DNA of 64,000 nt from Rhizobium oryzicola (GTDB lineage: Bacteria > Pseudomonadota > Alphaproteobacteria > Rhizobiales > Rhizobiaceae). The position numbers and the translations under genes are program-made. Location of the stretch: positions 62,001 through 126,000 of the forward strand of contig NZ_JAUKWQ010000008.1 in assembly GCF_030504645.1 (NCBI RefSeq), in the 5' to 3' direction. The notes under the pieces are model-generated. The model searched no databases, was not told the origin of the DNA, and saw nothing but the letters and a program-made list of their open reading frames with translations. This document shows, one piece after another, positions 36,627 through 45,397 of this stretch; position 1 is the stretch's first letter, and each line of letters begins with the position of its first letter.

Positions 36627-37399
36627 CGAGCCACGACATCCGACCTTCGGAGGACGAGCTGCACGCCTTTTCCGATGGCCAGTTGACGCCGGACCGGCAG
36701 GAAACCGTTGCGGCATGGCTTGCGGACAACCCTGAGGATGCCGCCCGTGTGTCCGCGTGGCAGGCGCAGGGAAGCGCCATTCGTACGCTGTTTGCGCCTT
36801 ATGAGCGACGAGGCGCCGGAGATGGTCGCCTTCTCAAGCCCGTACGGCACAGCACCTTTGGCCGCAGGCTTGCGCTGGCGGCAGCCGCGGCTCTTCTGTT
36901 CGTAGCGGGTGTCGGCACCGGCACGCTGCTTCCCGTGTCAGGCGCCCAGAAACAGCCCGTTCTTGCCTCAACTGATCTACCGGATGAAGCCCATGCGGCC
37001 TATCTCATCTATGCCAGTGAAGTGCGCCATCCTGTCGAAGTCGCGGCCACCGAGGAGGCGCATCTCGCGACCTGGCTCGGCAAGCGGCTGTCCCGCACCA
37101 ACCTGAAAGTACCGAACCTCGGCTCGCTCGGCTTTCATCTGGTCGGTGGGCGGCTGGTGCCGGTGGACGGACAGGCCGGCGCGCTGTTCATGTATGAGGA
37201 CCAGAACGGCCAGCGCCTGACCATGCTGGTGGGCCGCAATGGCGAGAGCCGCGAAACCAGCTTCCGCTTTGCCGCCGTCGGCAAGGTCGAAACCTTCTAC
37301 TGGATCGACAACGGCTTCGGCTATGCGGTCACGGGGGAAGTGCCGCGCGAACTGCTGCGGAAAGTGGCGGAGGAATGCTACCGCCAGTTTCCGGCCTGA
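36623..37399 (+). CDS. Anti-sigma factor, RsiW-like transmembrane type
   Basis: Protein of 258 residues. The N-terminal cytosolic region (PSEDELHAFSDGQLTPDRQE ... AARVSAWQAQ) resembles the anti-sigma ASD domain but without the zinc-binding HxxxCxxC. One hydrophobic segment (LALAAAAALLFVAGVGTGTLL, about residues 78-98) is followed by a periplasmic domain with FHLVGGRLVPVDGQAGALFMYED. It starts within the sigma gene stop (ATGA). It is expected to hold the sigma factor at the membrane. Confidence 0.88.
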   Translation: MTSHDIRPSEDELHAFSDGQLTPDRQETVAAWLADNPEDAARVSAWQAQGSAIRTLFAPYERRGAGDGRLLKPVRHSTFGRRLALAAAAALLFVAGVGTGTLLPVSGAQKQPVLASTDLPDEAHAAYLIYASEVRHPVEVAATEEAHLATWLGKRLSRTNLKVPNLGSLGFHLVGGRLVPVDGQAGALFMYEDQNGQRLTMLVGRNGESRETSFRFAAVGKVETFYWIDNGFGYAVTGEVPRELLRKVAEECYRQFPA

Positions 37400-37411
37400 A
37401 GTGATCGCGCC

Positions 37412-37783
37412 TTACCGTAGCGGATCGTTTTCCAACACGATGGGTGATCCATGCGGCGTGGCCTCCGCTGCCCGCTGCCAGCTATGCTGGAGGGCCAGAA
37501 CCGTCTCCTGGTCCGCAACGCCCTTCTCCGCCAGGAGATGGCTGAGCGCCGCCACCCAGGCATCGAAATAGTCGGCCCCATCCCGTGCCCGCTCCGGTCG
37601 ATGCACCTCGCGTGACAGCGAAGCCGCCCATTCGTTCCAGCCGAATACGCCGCGTTCATGCAGATGCACCGTCAGCGCAAAGGCCTGCGCCTGCCAGGGT
37701 TCGGCAAACACCGGATCGCCCTCGGCAGAGCGTGGCAGGCCCTCCGCCTCGGTAAACGGACTTGAGGTCTCACACTGGCTCAA
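37412..37783 (-). CDS. nthE: Nitrile hydratase activator (accessory protein)
   Basis: Protein of 123 residues with the P14K/activator pattern: PRSAEGDPVFAEPWQAQAFALTVHLHERGVFGW, EWAASLSREVH, YFDAWVAALSHLLAEKGV. This protein inserts the metal into the nascent alpha subunit. The start is set to the TTG at 37783, which has GGGAG 7 nt upstream and overlaps the beta-subunit stop by 14 nt; the next in-frame ATG lies inside the beta gene. The stop is 12 nt from the convergent anti-sigma stop. Third gene of the nitrile hydratase operon. Confidence 0.83.
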   Translation of the reverse strand: MSQCETSSPFTEAEGLPRSAEGDPVFAEPWQAQAFALTVHLHERGVFGWNEWAASLSREVHRPERARDGADYFDAWVAALSHLLAEKGVADQETVLALQHSWQRAAEATPHGSPIVLENDPLR

Positions 37784-38429
37784 GATAGCTCTCCCAAGCG
37801 TCGATGGAGACGGTGAGTGTGGGGTCGCTCCCCCTGCCCCAGATCTCTTCGCCATCGAAAACCACCGTATAGACCCATTGCGGATTTTCGCCGCGCCCAT
37901 GGGCGTTATCGTCAGGATAGACGAACGAGCCCTGCACGGCCTCGACTACGCCGATCTTTGCACGTGCATAGCGCGGCAGGCGTGTATGGCCTATCGGGTT
38001 GATGTTCAGCGTACGAACCTTCTGCCCCACCACGAAGCGGGGAGCCGTGTCCAACGGCCGGTCGCACGGGCCACCCTTGGCGAGAACACCGGCGACCATA
38101 TCCGCCTTCAGCACCCGCTTCGGCACGGCACCGGGCTCACGCGCATGACCGGCCTCGATTTCCGCAGGCTTCACGAATCCATGCCGCTCCAGCAGCACTT
38201 CCAGAGCGCGGATCCAGATTTCGTAATAGCTGGCGGAGAGATAGTTCGCCGGCGGAATGCATTCGCGCGCGTGGCGGCTTTCATCGATCGTCCAGGCCCC
38301 GAAAGCGCCGCAGGAGAGTGTGATGCCGAGCGCCCGCTTTTCCCATTCACCGTGGAAATAGGGTTCGTTGGGTTCGGGCGCGACGGGGCCAAAACCCATC
38401 TGGCCACCGAGGTCATGGGGTCCGTTCAT
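37770..38429 (-). CDS. nthB: Nitrile hydratase beta subunit
   Basis: Subunit of 219 residues. N-terminus [26 protein letters not shown] is typical; further landmarks are [18 protein letters not shown], the linker [42 protein letters not shown] and [12 protein letters not shown]. It forms the heterotetramer with the alpha subunit and hydrates nitriles to amides. The ATG overlaps the alpha stop (ATGA), so translation is coupled. Confidence 0.95.
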   Translation of the reverse strand: MNGPHDLGGQMGFGPVAPEPNEPYFHGEWEKRALGITLSCGAFGAWTIDESRHARECIPPANYLSASYYEIWIRALEVLLERHGFVKPAEIEAGHAREPGAVPKRVLKADMVAGVLAKGGPCDRPLDTAPRFVVGQKVRTLNINPIGHTRLPRYARAKIGVVEAVQGSFVYPDDNAHGRGENPQWVYTVVFDGEEIWGRGSDPTLTVSIDAWESYLEPV

Positions 38430-39085
38430 GGTGCCCTGCCCTTAACTGATGATGCAAGGCCGGTGCCGATCATCGAATCGCGAGTCACCAGATCCGCCAG
38501 TTCTTCCTGGGTCCAGCCTTCAGTGCCCTCAGGTCGCTCTGGCACCACGAGGTAGCGCAGCTCGGCGGTCGAATCCCAGACGCGAATCTTTGTGGTTTCC
38601 GGCAGGCTCACGCCAAACTCCGCGAGCACGCCGCGTGGATCGATCACCGCACGGGAACGATAGGCAGGCGCCTTGTACCAGACAGGCGGCAGACCCAGCA
38701 CCGCCCAGGGGTAACAGGAGCAGAGCGTGCAGACGACGAGGTTATGCGTCTCCGTGGTATTGAACACCGCCCGCATATGTTCGCCCTGCCGCCCGGTAAA
38801 GCCCATGCTGGCGATTGCCGCCGTCGCATCCCGCTTCAACCAGTCCGCGAAATCGGATTCTGCCCAGGCACGGGCCACGACAAGCGCGCCATTACGTGGT
38901 CCAACCCGCGTTTCATAGGTCTCGACAATCGCGTCGAGGGCAGCCGGATCGATCAGCCCCTTTTCCGTCAGCACCGTTTCCAGCGCCCGCACGCGGGCCT
39001 GCATGTCGGAATAGTGGTTGTCGTGGTGATGGTGGTCATGATCATGGTCGTGCCCGTCGGCGCCATGATGGTGATGCGTGCTCAT
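38426..39085 (-). CDS. nthA: Nitrile hydratase alpha subunit, cobalt type
   Basis: Subunit of 219 residues with the metal claw [10 protein letters not shown] at residues 118-127: Cys119, Cys122, Ser123, Cys124. Thr120 in CTLCSC marks the cobalt-type enzyme; iron-type enzymes have CSLCSC. The N-terminal 24 residues contain 12 His (HHHH, then [13 protein letters not shown]), far more than usual, and may scavenge metal. The ATG at 39085 follows GAGGAG; an upstream in-frame ATG is unlikely. The AraC gene is divergent. Confidence 0.96.
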   Translation of the reverse strand: MSTHHHHGADGHDHDHDHHHHDNHYSDMQARVRALETVLTEKGLIDPAALDAIVETYETRVGPRNGALVVARAWAESDFADWLKRDATAAIASMGFTGRQGEHMRAVFNTTETHNLVVCTLCSCYPWAVLGLPPVWYKAPAYRSRAVIDPRGVLAEFGVSLPETTKIRVWDSTAELRYLVVPERPEGTEGWTQEELADLVTRDSMIGTGLASSVKGRAP

Positions 39086-39268
39086 GCTGATCTCCTCATA
39101 TGCTGCATAGACACCACCACCATCGGGGCCGGTCAAGAGAGCAAACGACGCTCGCGATTGCGCACGACACTTGAGGTTCAAGCAGCCGCATAAAACTCAT
39201 AGAATTTATTCCTATACAATCAAAAGTTATGCTGATTATATTCCTTACGCAACCAATAGAGGTATTGC

Positions 39269-40339
39269 GTGGGAGCAGGCAATCCAGTCAGCATGGCCGG
39301 GACCGCCGTATCAGACCCGCTGGAACGCGTCGCGATCCGGCTGGATGATATGAGGTCCGTCTATGCTGCGCGCGAAAGCCTGGATGCGCTCTTCAACTTT
39401 ACCCCGGAGGGGCTGGGTGACAAAGACGGCTCTCGCGCCAAGCTACAAGCCTATCATTTCGGTTTCTTTTTGCTTTGCCATACAACCGGCCTTTCCGGGC
39501 GGCTGACACGATCGGCAGCGCAAGCGGGACTGGATGACCTTGACCATCTCGTGGTTACAATGCCGATCAGTGGCGCCATCGGATTTGCCGGCCTCCACCC
39601 ATGCATCATACGTGCAGGCGATGTGGCCATCAGCGACTTACGCGACGAGATCGCCTGTACGCTTCGCGACAGTGACGCTCTTCATCTCATTCTGCCGCGG
39701 CTTTTTCTTCCCTCATCTGTGGCGCCACCTGATCGGATGGAGCCACGAATTCTGCGCGGCGAAAGGGTATCAACGGCGTTTCTCCGAGAGCTCACTGTCA
39801 GCCTCGCACGCATGCCGGATTATGCCGGACGCGAGGAGGCAATGGCACTGGCCGCAGTGTTGCGTGCGCCCCTCGCCCTCTGCCTTGGAACAACGGAGCG
39901 GGGAACGGACCGGCCGGATGCCGGCCGCCGCATGCGCGAAATGCGCCGCCACATCGAGGACAACCTCACCGATCCATCCTTGAACCCAGCCGCCTTGAGC
40001 GACCGCTTCGGCCTGTCGCGCAGCCAGCTGTTTCGCCAGTTCGAAGGATCTGGCGGCGTTGAAACCTTCATCCGCAAAAGAAGACTGCGCCGGGCGCTGA
40101 TGGATCTGGCCGACCCGTCGATGTTTCACCGGCGTATCGGCGATATCGCCTATGACGCGGGCTTCCAGGACGAGGCGCATTTCAGCCGGCTCTTTCGCAC
40201 CAGTTTCGGCGCCTCGCCGCGTAGCTTTCGCACCAAGGCGAAACTCGGCCTGCTGCCGACGCCGCGCAAGCATGCTGCACCTTCACAAGACCCGGCAAGC
40301 CGGTTCCGCCAGTGGCTGATTGAGCTTGGCGATGTTTGA
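39269..40339 (+). CDS. AraC family transcriptional regulator
   Basis: Protein of about 356 residues. The N-terminal about 220 residues resemble the AraC-binding-like domain (FGFFLLCHTTGLSGR). The C-terminal about 100 residues have the double helix-turn-helix: LNPAALSDRFGLSRSQLFRQF and IGDIAYDAGFQDEAHFSRLF, then FRTSFGASPRSFR. The start is GTG at 39269 with AGAGG 5 nt upstream; an ATG at 39293 is the alternative. Divergent from nthA with 183 nt between, so it is the likely regulator of the nitrile hydratase operon. Confidence 0.88.
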   Translation: MGAGNPVSMAGTAVSDPLERVAIRLDDMRSVYAARESLDALFNFTPEGLGDKDGSRAKLQAYHFGFFLLCHTTGLSGRLTRSAAQAGLDDLDHLVVTMPISGAIGFAGLHPCIIRAGDVAISDLRDEIACTLRDSDALHLILPRLFLPSSVAPPDRMEPRILRGERVSTAFLRELTVSLARMPDYAGREEAMALAAVLRAPLALCLGTTERGTDRPDAGRRMREMRRHIEDNLTDPSLNPAALSDRFGLSRSQLFRQFEGSGGVETFIRKRRLRRALMDLADPSMFHRRIGDIAYDAGFQDEAHFSRLFRTSFGASPRSFRTKAKLGLLPTPRKHAAPSQDPASRFRQWLIELGDV

Positions 40340-40783
40340 CCCTCTGCCTGACCCCAACTCCTTTGGGACGCTGATCCAAGTTTTTGGGACGCACGCCCCC
40401 GGACGGAAAGGCCTGATTTGCCTAGGTTCCAACTCAAGCAACGGCAAAAGCAGAACGCGAAGCGGCCAAGGCGAAAACGGAACCAAGGACTTCAGGCATG
40501 ATGCTGCGACCACTCGACGGAACACCAACGCCCACCCCGCAGGCCACCCAAGCAAACTGACCCCAACCCAAGATTTGCGGAGACGAAAATGGCGGAAGCC
40601 TCTGCTGCCGCCTGCTGCGTCTCCACGGCCGGACCTCAGAGGGTCTGGTGCACCGAACTCCATCTCCGTCGGGAAGACCGCCCGCGACCTGGCGGAGATG
40701 GACGAGCCGACGCCCGAGTACCTCCCGACGGGCGTCGGCTCCCCTTGATCCGGGAGATTCACCAAAACAGAAAGGTACTTTCC
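40340..40783. other. Intergenic stretch upstream of the rhiA-like gene
   Basis: About 440 nt. It contains a long GC-rich hairpin next to the gene (40704-40741) and an ATG at 40589 with GGAG that is in frame with the rhiA-like gene, giving a possible 65-residue Arg-rich extension that I consider unlikely. No other gene is seen. Confidence 0.5.
40704..40741 (+). repeat. Long inverted repeat before the rhiA-like gene
   Basis: GAGCCGACGCCCG (40704-40716) and its complement CGGGCGTCGGCTC (40729-40741) form a perfect 13-bp stem, 42 nt before the start codon. There is no T-run, so it may be a leader hairpin and not a terminator. Confidence 0.6.
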
Positions 40784-41392
40784 ATGACCAGCTATTCGCT
40801 GACCTGCGTCAACGACTCCCAGCTTTCCGGCAGCTTCGCCGTGTTCCAGAAACCGCTTCCCTCCACCATGCCCGGCAATGTCTTCTCGCTCGCCTGGTTC
40901 GCACGTCCGGCAGCCCCGGGGTCGCGCGTCACCTTCACCTGGGGTCTGGATTACTGCTTCACCTGGTCTGAAACCGGCATCCTGAAGCCCGGCGTCAGGT
41001 TTGCCGCTTCGCAAGTGGTGGCAGCCGATACGAACGGCCTCAACCAGATCGAACTGAAGAAGGACGATTATGGTGCAACCACCTTCTCTAACCTTGGCTC
41101 CGGCGGCTCGCTGGGCTCCCTGACGATCAAGCAGCTCTCCAACGTCAAGCCGAACGAAACCTCCGTCGGTATCGGCATGGCAGGCTCCGGCACCTTCGCC
41201 GTGCAGGCGCAGCCGAACATGACGGCCGTCTTCACACCCCACCCGAACTACTGGGTGATCTTCGGCAATTTCGAAACCGGCGACGTCATGGACATCCAGG
41301 ATGTGACACAGGCCGTCGAGGTCACCTATGGCGGCGCCCGCACCGCGCGCACGGCCGTCCTCAACCTCGACAACATGATCACGGTCTCCTGA
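40784..41392 (+). CDS. rhiA: RhiA family rhizosphere-induced protein
   Basis: Protein of 202 residues starting MTSYSLTCVNDSQLSGSFAV. Features recalled from RhiA: LAWFARPAAPGSRVTFTW, the Trp/Tyr-rich YCFTWSETG, GVRFAASQVVAAD, GIGMAGSGTFAVQAQPN, and FTPHPNYWVIFGNFETGDVMDI. The role is unknown; in Rhizobium leguminosarum rhiA is expressed in the rhizosphere under quorum control. It has no signal peptide. AAAGG is 8 nt before the ATG. A second copy follows 65 nt downstream. Confidence 0.75.
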   Translation: MTSYSLTCVNDSQLSGSFAVFQKPLPSTMPGNVFSLAWFARPAAPGSRVTFTWGLDYCFTWSETGILKPGVRFAASQVVAADTNGLNQIELKKDDYGATTFSNLGSGGSLGSLTIKQLSNVKPNETSVGIGMAGSGTFAVQAQPNMTAVFTPHPNYWVIFGNFETGDVMDIQDVTQAVEVTYGGARTARTAVLNLDNMITVS

Positions 41393-41457
41393 CCAAGAAA
41401 CCCGGTGGCTGTGCAAGCCGCAGCCACCGGCCAAACCGCGATACCGGAGATCTGCAG

Positions 41458-42081
41458 ATGGATTACAGCCTGACTTGTACCAATGCTTCCAACATGCACG
41501 GCAATTTTGTCCTGTTCCAGCGCCCGGAGGGAAGCGAAGGTTCTGCCCATATCCGCAGCCTTGCATGGCTGTCCCGACCGGCCGCGCCCGGCACCTCCAT
41601 CACCTTCTGCTGGAATGACAGGACAAGCTTCTTCTGGGGAGAGCGGAGCGGACCCGAGGACAAGGGCCGGGTGCGCATTTCGCAAGAGGTGGAAGCCGAT
41701 CCGGAGCGCAACAATCTGGTGGACCTGAAATCCGATGGCTTTGCCAGCCCGGTCTTTTCCAACCTGCGCGCCGAAACCTCCTTCGGCGGATTGACGATCC
41801 GACAGATGCACGCGCGCTTCGATTTTCCCGTCTATCACGGCATTGCCCGCGGCGGCAGTGCGCTGCTGGCGGCGCCCTTCAACATGAATGTCAGCACCAC
41901 CTTCATCATCGATCCGATCAGTTACTGGGTCCACTTCGATGATTTCAAGGCCGGTGAAGTGCTGGACCCGATCCGTCTGGACGGAAGCCACAGGATCGAA
42001 CTGAGCCCGGCGCGACCGACGCGTGCGGTGATCATGGGCACCGACAACATCATCCGGCATGCGCCGGAAAATCATTGGTGA
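41458..42081 (+). CDS. RhiA-like protein, second copy
   Basis: Protein of 207 residues, a diverged paralogue of the gene at 40784: both begin xYSLTC(V/T)N, share LAW(F/L)(A/S)RPAAPG, and FSNL, then SYWVHFDDFKAGEVLD in place of NYWVIFGNFETGDVMD. It lacks the GIGM-x-GSGTF segment in full. The ribosome-binding site is weak (ggagatctgcag, with GGAG 8 nt upstream). The pair probably forms an operon. Confidence 0.7.
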   Translation: MDYSLTCTNASNMHGNFVLFQRPEGSEGSAHIRSLAWLSRPAAPGTSITFCWNDRTSFFWGERSGPEDKGRVRISQEVEADPERNNLVDLKSDGFASPVFSNLRAETSFGGLTIRQMHARFDFPVYHGIARGGSALLAAPFNMNVSTTFIIDPISYWVHFDDFKAGEVLDPIRLDGSHRIELSPARPTRAVIMGTDNIIRHAPENHW

Positions 42082-42207
42082 GGCCAGCATTACCTTTCAG
42101 ACATTCGCGTCGTCCAGGCGGCGCAACATCCACTCCGGCCAGGGCGGAGCCGGCGTACCCACCCTGCATGACGCAGGGGCCAACCACCCTCAAAACGGAG
42201 AATGATG

Positions 42208-42741
42208 ATGAAAATCTCTTTGAATTTCGCCAATCCGATCAGGCATATCCTGATCACCCTCGGCCTTCTGGTCACGGTTGTTGCGACGGCCGCGCCGGCA
42301 TCGGCGGAATACATCTATCGAGGCCTGCTGACGGACAAGCAGGGTGCATTGGACCTACGCACAGCACGGTTTCCGTTTAACCCCACGCTCTCCTTTAACA
42401 AGAGCCTTGCGAATATCGCTGCTGCACCCTCTGGCTTCAAATGCGCACTCCGGCTAAATACGGCCAAGGCGATCCCCCAGGTGGGAGATAGCTCTACCAT
42501 CGTCGGTTTCGGCATCTTCACGGCCACCTTTGACCAAGCTCTTCCCACCCCTCCAGCGGGTCATGTGAGTGTTACGCCTTCTGTGCCAGCAACGATGCCA
42601 AACCCAGCTCAGCAGTTCGCAAATGACCTAAAGGCAACGGCACTGGCTAATCCTGGTACCTTTGCTGACACGTACATCGTGGGCGTTCCTGGCCACGAGT
42701 CGGACGATGATTGCCGAGATCGTCCCAAGTCCTTCAACTAG
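42208..42741 (+). CDS. Secreted protein of unknown function
   Basis: Protein of about 177 residues with a signal peptide (segment ITLGLLVTVVATAAPASA). The mature protein has two Cys and no recognised domain. Three ATG codons occur in a row (42202, 42205, 42208); the last has the best spacing from CGGAG and is used. It follows the rhiA-like genes by 126 nt, possibly sharing their promoter. Confidence 0.65.
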   Translation: MKISLNFANPIRHILITLGLLVTVVATAAPASAEYIYRGLLTDKQGALDLRTARFPFNPTLSFNKSLANIAAAPSGFKCALRLNTAKAIPQVGDSSTIVGFGIFTATFDQALPTPPAGHVSVTPSVPATMPNPAQQFANDLKATALANPGTFADTYIVGVPGHESDDDCRDRPKSFN

Positions 42742-42882
42742 CTTCTCACAACTGAGCGCCCTCGTGCTAAGCGGGGGCGCACTCCATAGAAAATCTCAAC
42801 TGGATCTTTCAACGCTTCTTCCGGCGGTCCCCTACCATTATATTGGCTCTCACAAGCGCAGTTGCGACGGAGCAGCGAACCC

Positions 42883-43728
42883 ATGGAAAACGAAATTCCT
42901 TTTGTAAGCCTATCTTCAGGCATCCAGATCCCCTCGCTCGGTATCGGCACCTGGAAGATGGGCGAGGACCACCGCCATCGTGCCTCCGAGATCGCGGCCC
43001 TGCAGGCGGCAATTGATCAGGGCATGACGGTGATCGACACCGCCGAAATGTATGGCGAGGGCGCCGCCGAAGAAGTAGTGGGCGAAGCCATCGTAGGCCG
43101 CCGCGACGATGTCTTCCTCGTCAGCAAAGTGTATCCTTGGAATGCCAGCCGTCGCGGCGTCATTGAAGCCTGTGAGAGGAGCCTCCACCGCCTCGGCACG
43201 GACCGCCTTGATCTTTACCTGCTGCATTGGCGCGGAGAACATCCGCTTGAGGAAACCGTTGGCGGTTTCGAAGACCTCAAGGCCGCCGGCAAGATCGGCG
43301 CCTGGGGTGTTTCCAACTTCGATGTCGACGACATGGAAGAACTGATTTCCGTGCCGGGCGGCGAATACTGCGCCGCCAATCAGGTGCTGTTTAATCTTGC
43401 GCGCCGCGGCATAGAATACGATCTCCTGCCCTGGTGCCAGCAGCGTTCCATCCCTATCATGGCATATTCGCCCATCGAGCAGGGCCGGCTGCTGCGCCAC
43501 CCGGAACTGGTGCGGATCGCAAAGACCTATCAGGCAACGCCGGCCCAGGTGGCGCTGGCCTTCGTTCTGGAACGTGAAGGTGTCGTTGCGATCCCGAAGA
43601 CCTCAAGCGTAGCACGCGTTGCAGAAAACCGTGGCGCGATCGACCTCGACATCAGTGACGAGGACTGGGACGCACTGGATGACGCATTTCCTCCACCCAC
43701 GCGCAAGCAAGCACTGGCAATGATCTGA
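42883..43728 (+). CDS. Aldo/keto reductase
   Basis: NADPH-dependent oxidoreductase of 281 residues in the AKR fold. Catalytic tetrad: Asp in [11 protein letters not shown], Tyr in EMYGEG, Lys in [10 protein letters not shown] and His in LYLLHWRG. Cofactor features: [10 protein letters not shown]-like segment [11 protein letters not shown] and [14 protein letters not shown]. The substrate is not deducible. The ATG at 42883 follows GGAG 10 nt upstream; a TTG seven codons upstream is possible but less likely. Confidence 0.93.
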   Translation: MENEIPFVSLSSGIQIPSLGIGTWKMGEDHRHRASEIAALQAAIDQGMTVIDTAEMYGEGAAEEVVGEAIVGRRDDVFLVSKVYPWNASRRGVIEACERSLHRLGTDRLDLYLLHWRGEHPLEETVGGFEDLKAAGKIGAWGVSNFDVDDMEELISVPGGEYCAANQVLFNLARRGIEYDLLPWCQQRSIPIMAYSPIEQGRLLRHPELVRIAKTYQATPAQVALAFVLEREGVVAIPKTSSVARVAENRGAIDLDISDEDWDALDDAFPPPTRKQALAMI

Positions 43729-44007
43729 CGCGAGCTGGATTCTACTTCTAAGCGTCCGGCCGCAAGCCGTTGGTATTCGATAGGTGCGCCGCAAAGCATT
43801 CGGACAGTTCTTCAAATCTGTTTCCGATACTTTCGGGCGCTCCACCCCGATGAGCGGGATGTTCGATGACGATGGCTTTGCAACCGAGGCTGTTCGCGGA
43901 TCTTCACGTTCGGGGCATGGAGCGGTTGTAATTTTCCACCGCCTTTTGATCTGGTCCAGACCCTGACCAATCAGATCGCCCTTTACCTGATCCCAACGAG
44001 GCTATTC

Positions 44008-45303
44008 ATGGCTCCAGTCATTCTTGTCACATTCGCCGGACGCGAAAAAAGGATGAGCATTCTCAACCAGTATGTGCGCCGGGCGCTTGAGATCGGCTTG
44101 ATCGACGAATGGCACATCTGGGATCTGACACGCACAGCAAGCGACCATGAATGGCTGAACCGCGAGTTTGGCCCAGTGCGTTTCATGAAATCGGCAGCGG
44201 CCTATCAGAGACATGGCAAGCTTGACGCCATCAGCCCGTTCCGTGCGCGCATTTCGATCACCAACGACCTGCACCTCGCCGTCTTGCCGAAGAATGATCC
44301 CGATCACTTCTATGAAATCGTCGTAGGCGGCTGGAGCAATGCTGCATCAGCGCTTCGCCGCCTGCCGCGCGAGCGCCTGAAGAACCTGGACCGAGATGAT
44401 GTCCAGCAGTTGTGGATGAGCCAAACGCCAAGTGTACTCAGCCCGGGCAAGCCGAACGAGGTCGTGCTGTCCATCGAGTCAGATGGAACGCTTGCGGTCT
44501 TCGTGAACGGTGCGACCGTCGGCGCATGGACCGGCCTTGCCCTTGATGATGGTGCTGAGATCATGCTGCGCGGCGGCTGGGGCGGCGATCTTGAACTGCC
44601 CGATGTCAAGGCTCCCATCCGCCGCTATATCGGCGACACCTCCGCGCGCCTTCCGTACTGGCATGCCTATGCCTATTACGCCAAACATATCACGGCATTC
44701 GAGGATTCCCTTTTTCTCAAATGCGATGACGATATCGTCTACATGGATCTGGAAAAGCTGGCGGGCTTCATCGAATTCCGCCGCCGCAACCCGAATTATT
44801 TCGTGGTCTCCGCCAACGTCGTGAACAATGGCGTCTGTGCTTATCTGCAACAGCTTGCCGGTTCGCTTCCCACATCCGTTGGTGAATTTGAGAACCCGCC
44901 GGGTGGCCATGAGGGCACGCTGTGGGGCAGCGCGGCAAAGGCTACAGCATTACATGATTACGTGCTGCAGCAATCCATGCCTAACCTGCCGCTTCCTTCG
45001 CCTGTCATCGAGTGGGATCAACGCCAGTCGATCAACTTCATCGCCTGGATGGGTCGCGACATTCAACATCTGGCCCTTGGTCCCTGTGATGACGAACACG
45101 CGGTCACCGTGTCGCTTCCCCGATTCCTGAACCGCAAGACGGCGATCTATTCAGACTTCACCGTCAGCCATCTGAGCTTCGGGCCGCAGGAGTCGGGTCT
45201 CAATGTCGACGATCTGACCGCACGCTATCATGCGCTGATGGAAAGGCAGCTTGGCAGCCAGAAGGCGACCGAAATGCCGGAGCTTGCGCGTCAGGCTTCG
45301 TAA
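44008..45303 (+). CDS. Glycosyltransferase with inserted FAMeT-like domain
   Basis: Protein of 431 residues. Residues about 1-75 and 205-431 look like a split GT-A-type fold: VILVTFAGREKRMSILNQYV at the N-terminus and LKCDDDIVYMDL (Asp240-242) as a DxD-like metal site. Between them, residues about 75-200 match the farnesoic-acid O-methyltransferase-like beta domain (FYEIVVGGWSNAASALRR, LWMSQTPSVL, DGTLAVFVNG). That domain is a lectin-type module and not a methyltransferase in bacteria. CGAGG precedes the ATG. It stands alone; a polysaccharide-related role is inferred. Confidence 0.75.
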   Translation: MAPVILVTFAGREKRMSILNQYVRRALEIGLIDEWHIWDLTRTASDHEWLNREFGPVRFMKSAAAYQRHGKLDAISPFRARISITNDLHLAVLPKNDPDHFYEIVVGGWSNAASALRRLPRERLKNLDRDDVQQLWMSQTPSVLSPGKPNEVVLSIESDGTLAVFVNGATVGAWTGLALDDGAEIMLRGGWGGDLELPDVKAPIRRYIGDTSARLPYWHAYAYYAKHITAFEDSLFLKCDDDIVYMDLEKLAGFIEFRRRNPNYFVVSANVVNNGVCAYLQQLAGSLPTSVGEFENPPGGHEGTLWGSAAKATALHDYVLQQSMPNLPLPSPVIEWDQRQSINFIAWMGRDIQHLALGPCDDEHAVTVSLPRFLNRKTAIYSDFTVSHLSFGPQESGLNVDDLTARYHALMERQLGSQKATEMPELARQAS

Positions 45304-45321
45304 CCGCCTGGAAATACCTGT

Positions 45322-45350
45322 AGAGCCCGGATCCTATCAATCCGGGCTCT
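45322..45350 (+). terminator. Hairpin after the glycosyltransferase gene
   Basis: AGAGCCCGGAT (45322-45332) pairs perfectly with ATCCGGGCTCT (45340-45350) around CCTATCA. It is followed by ATCTTTG, a weak T-run. It lies between the glycosyltransferase and convergent ilvH and may serve both. Confidence 0.7.
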
Positions 45351-45397
45351 ATCTTTGATAATGACAGGTTGCCGTCTCAATCCCGCTCAAACAAACC

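Noticed and set aside
40589-40783. N-terminal extension of the rhiA-like gene from an upstream ATG with GGAG
   Set aside because: The added 65 residues are Arg/Pro-rich with no RhiA pattern, and the downstream ATG has its own ribosome-binding site and the family N-terminus.
40283-41566. Minus-strand frame of about 430 codons opposite the rhiA-like gene
   Set aside because: No recognisable domain and the plus-strand RhiA-like reading is conserved in pattern.
43784-43966. Possible 60-residue gene between the aldo/keto reductase and the glycosyltransferase
   Set aside because: No ribosome-binding site, no family resemblance and composition of non-coding sequence.
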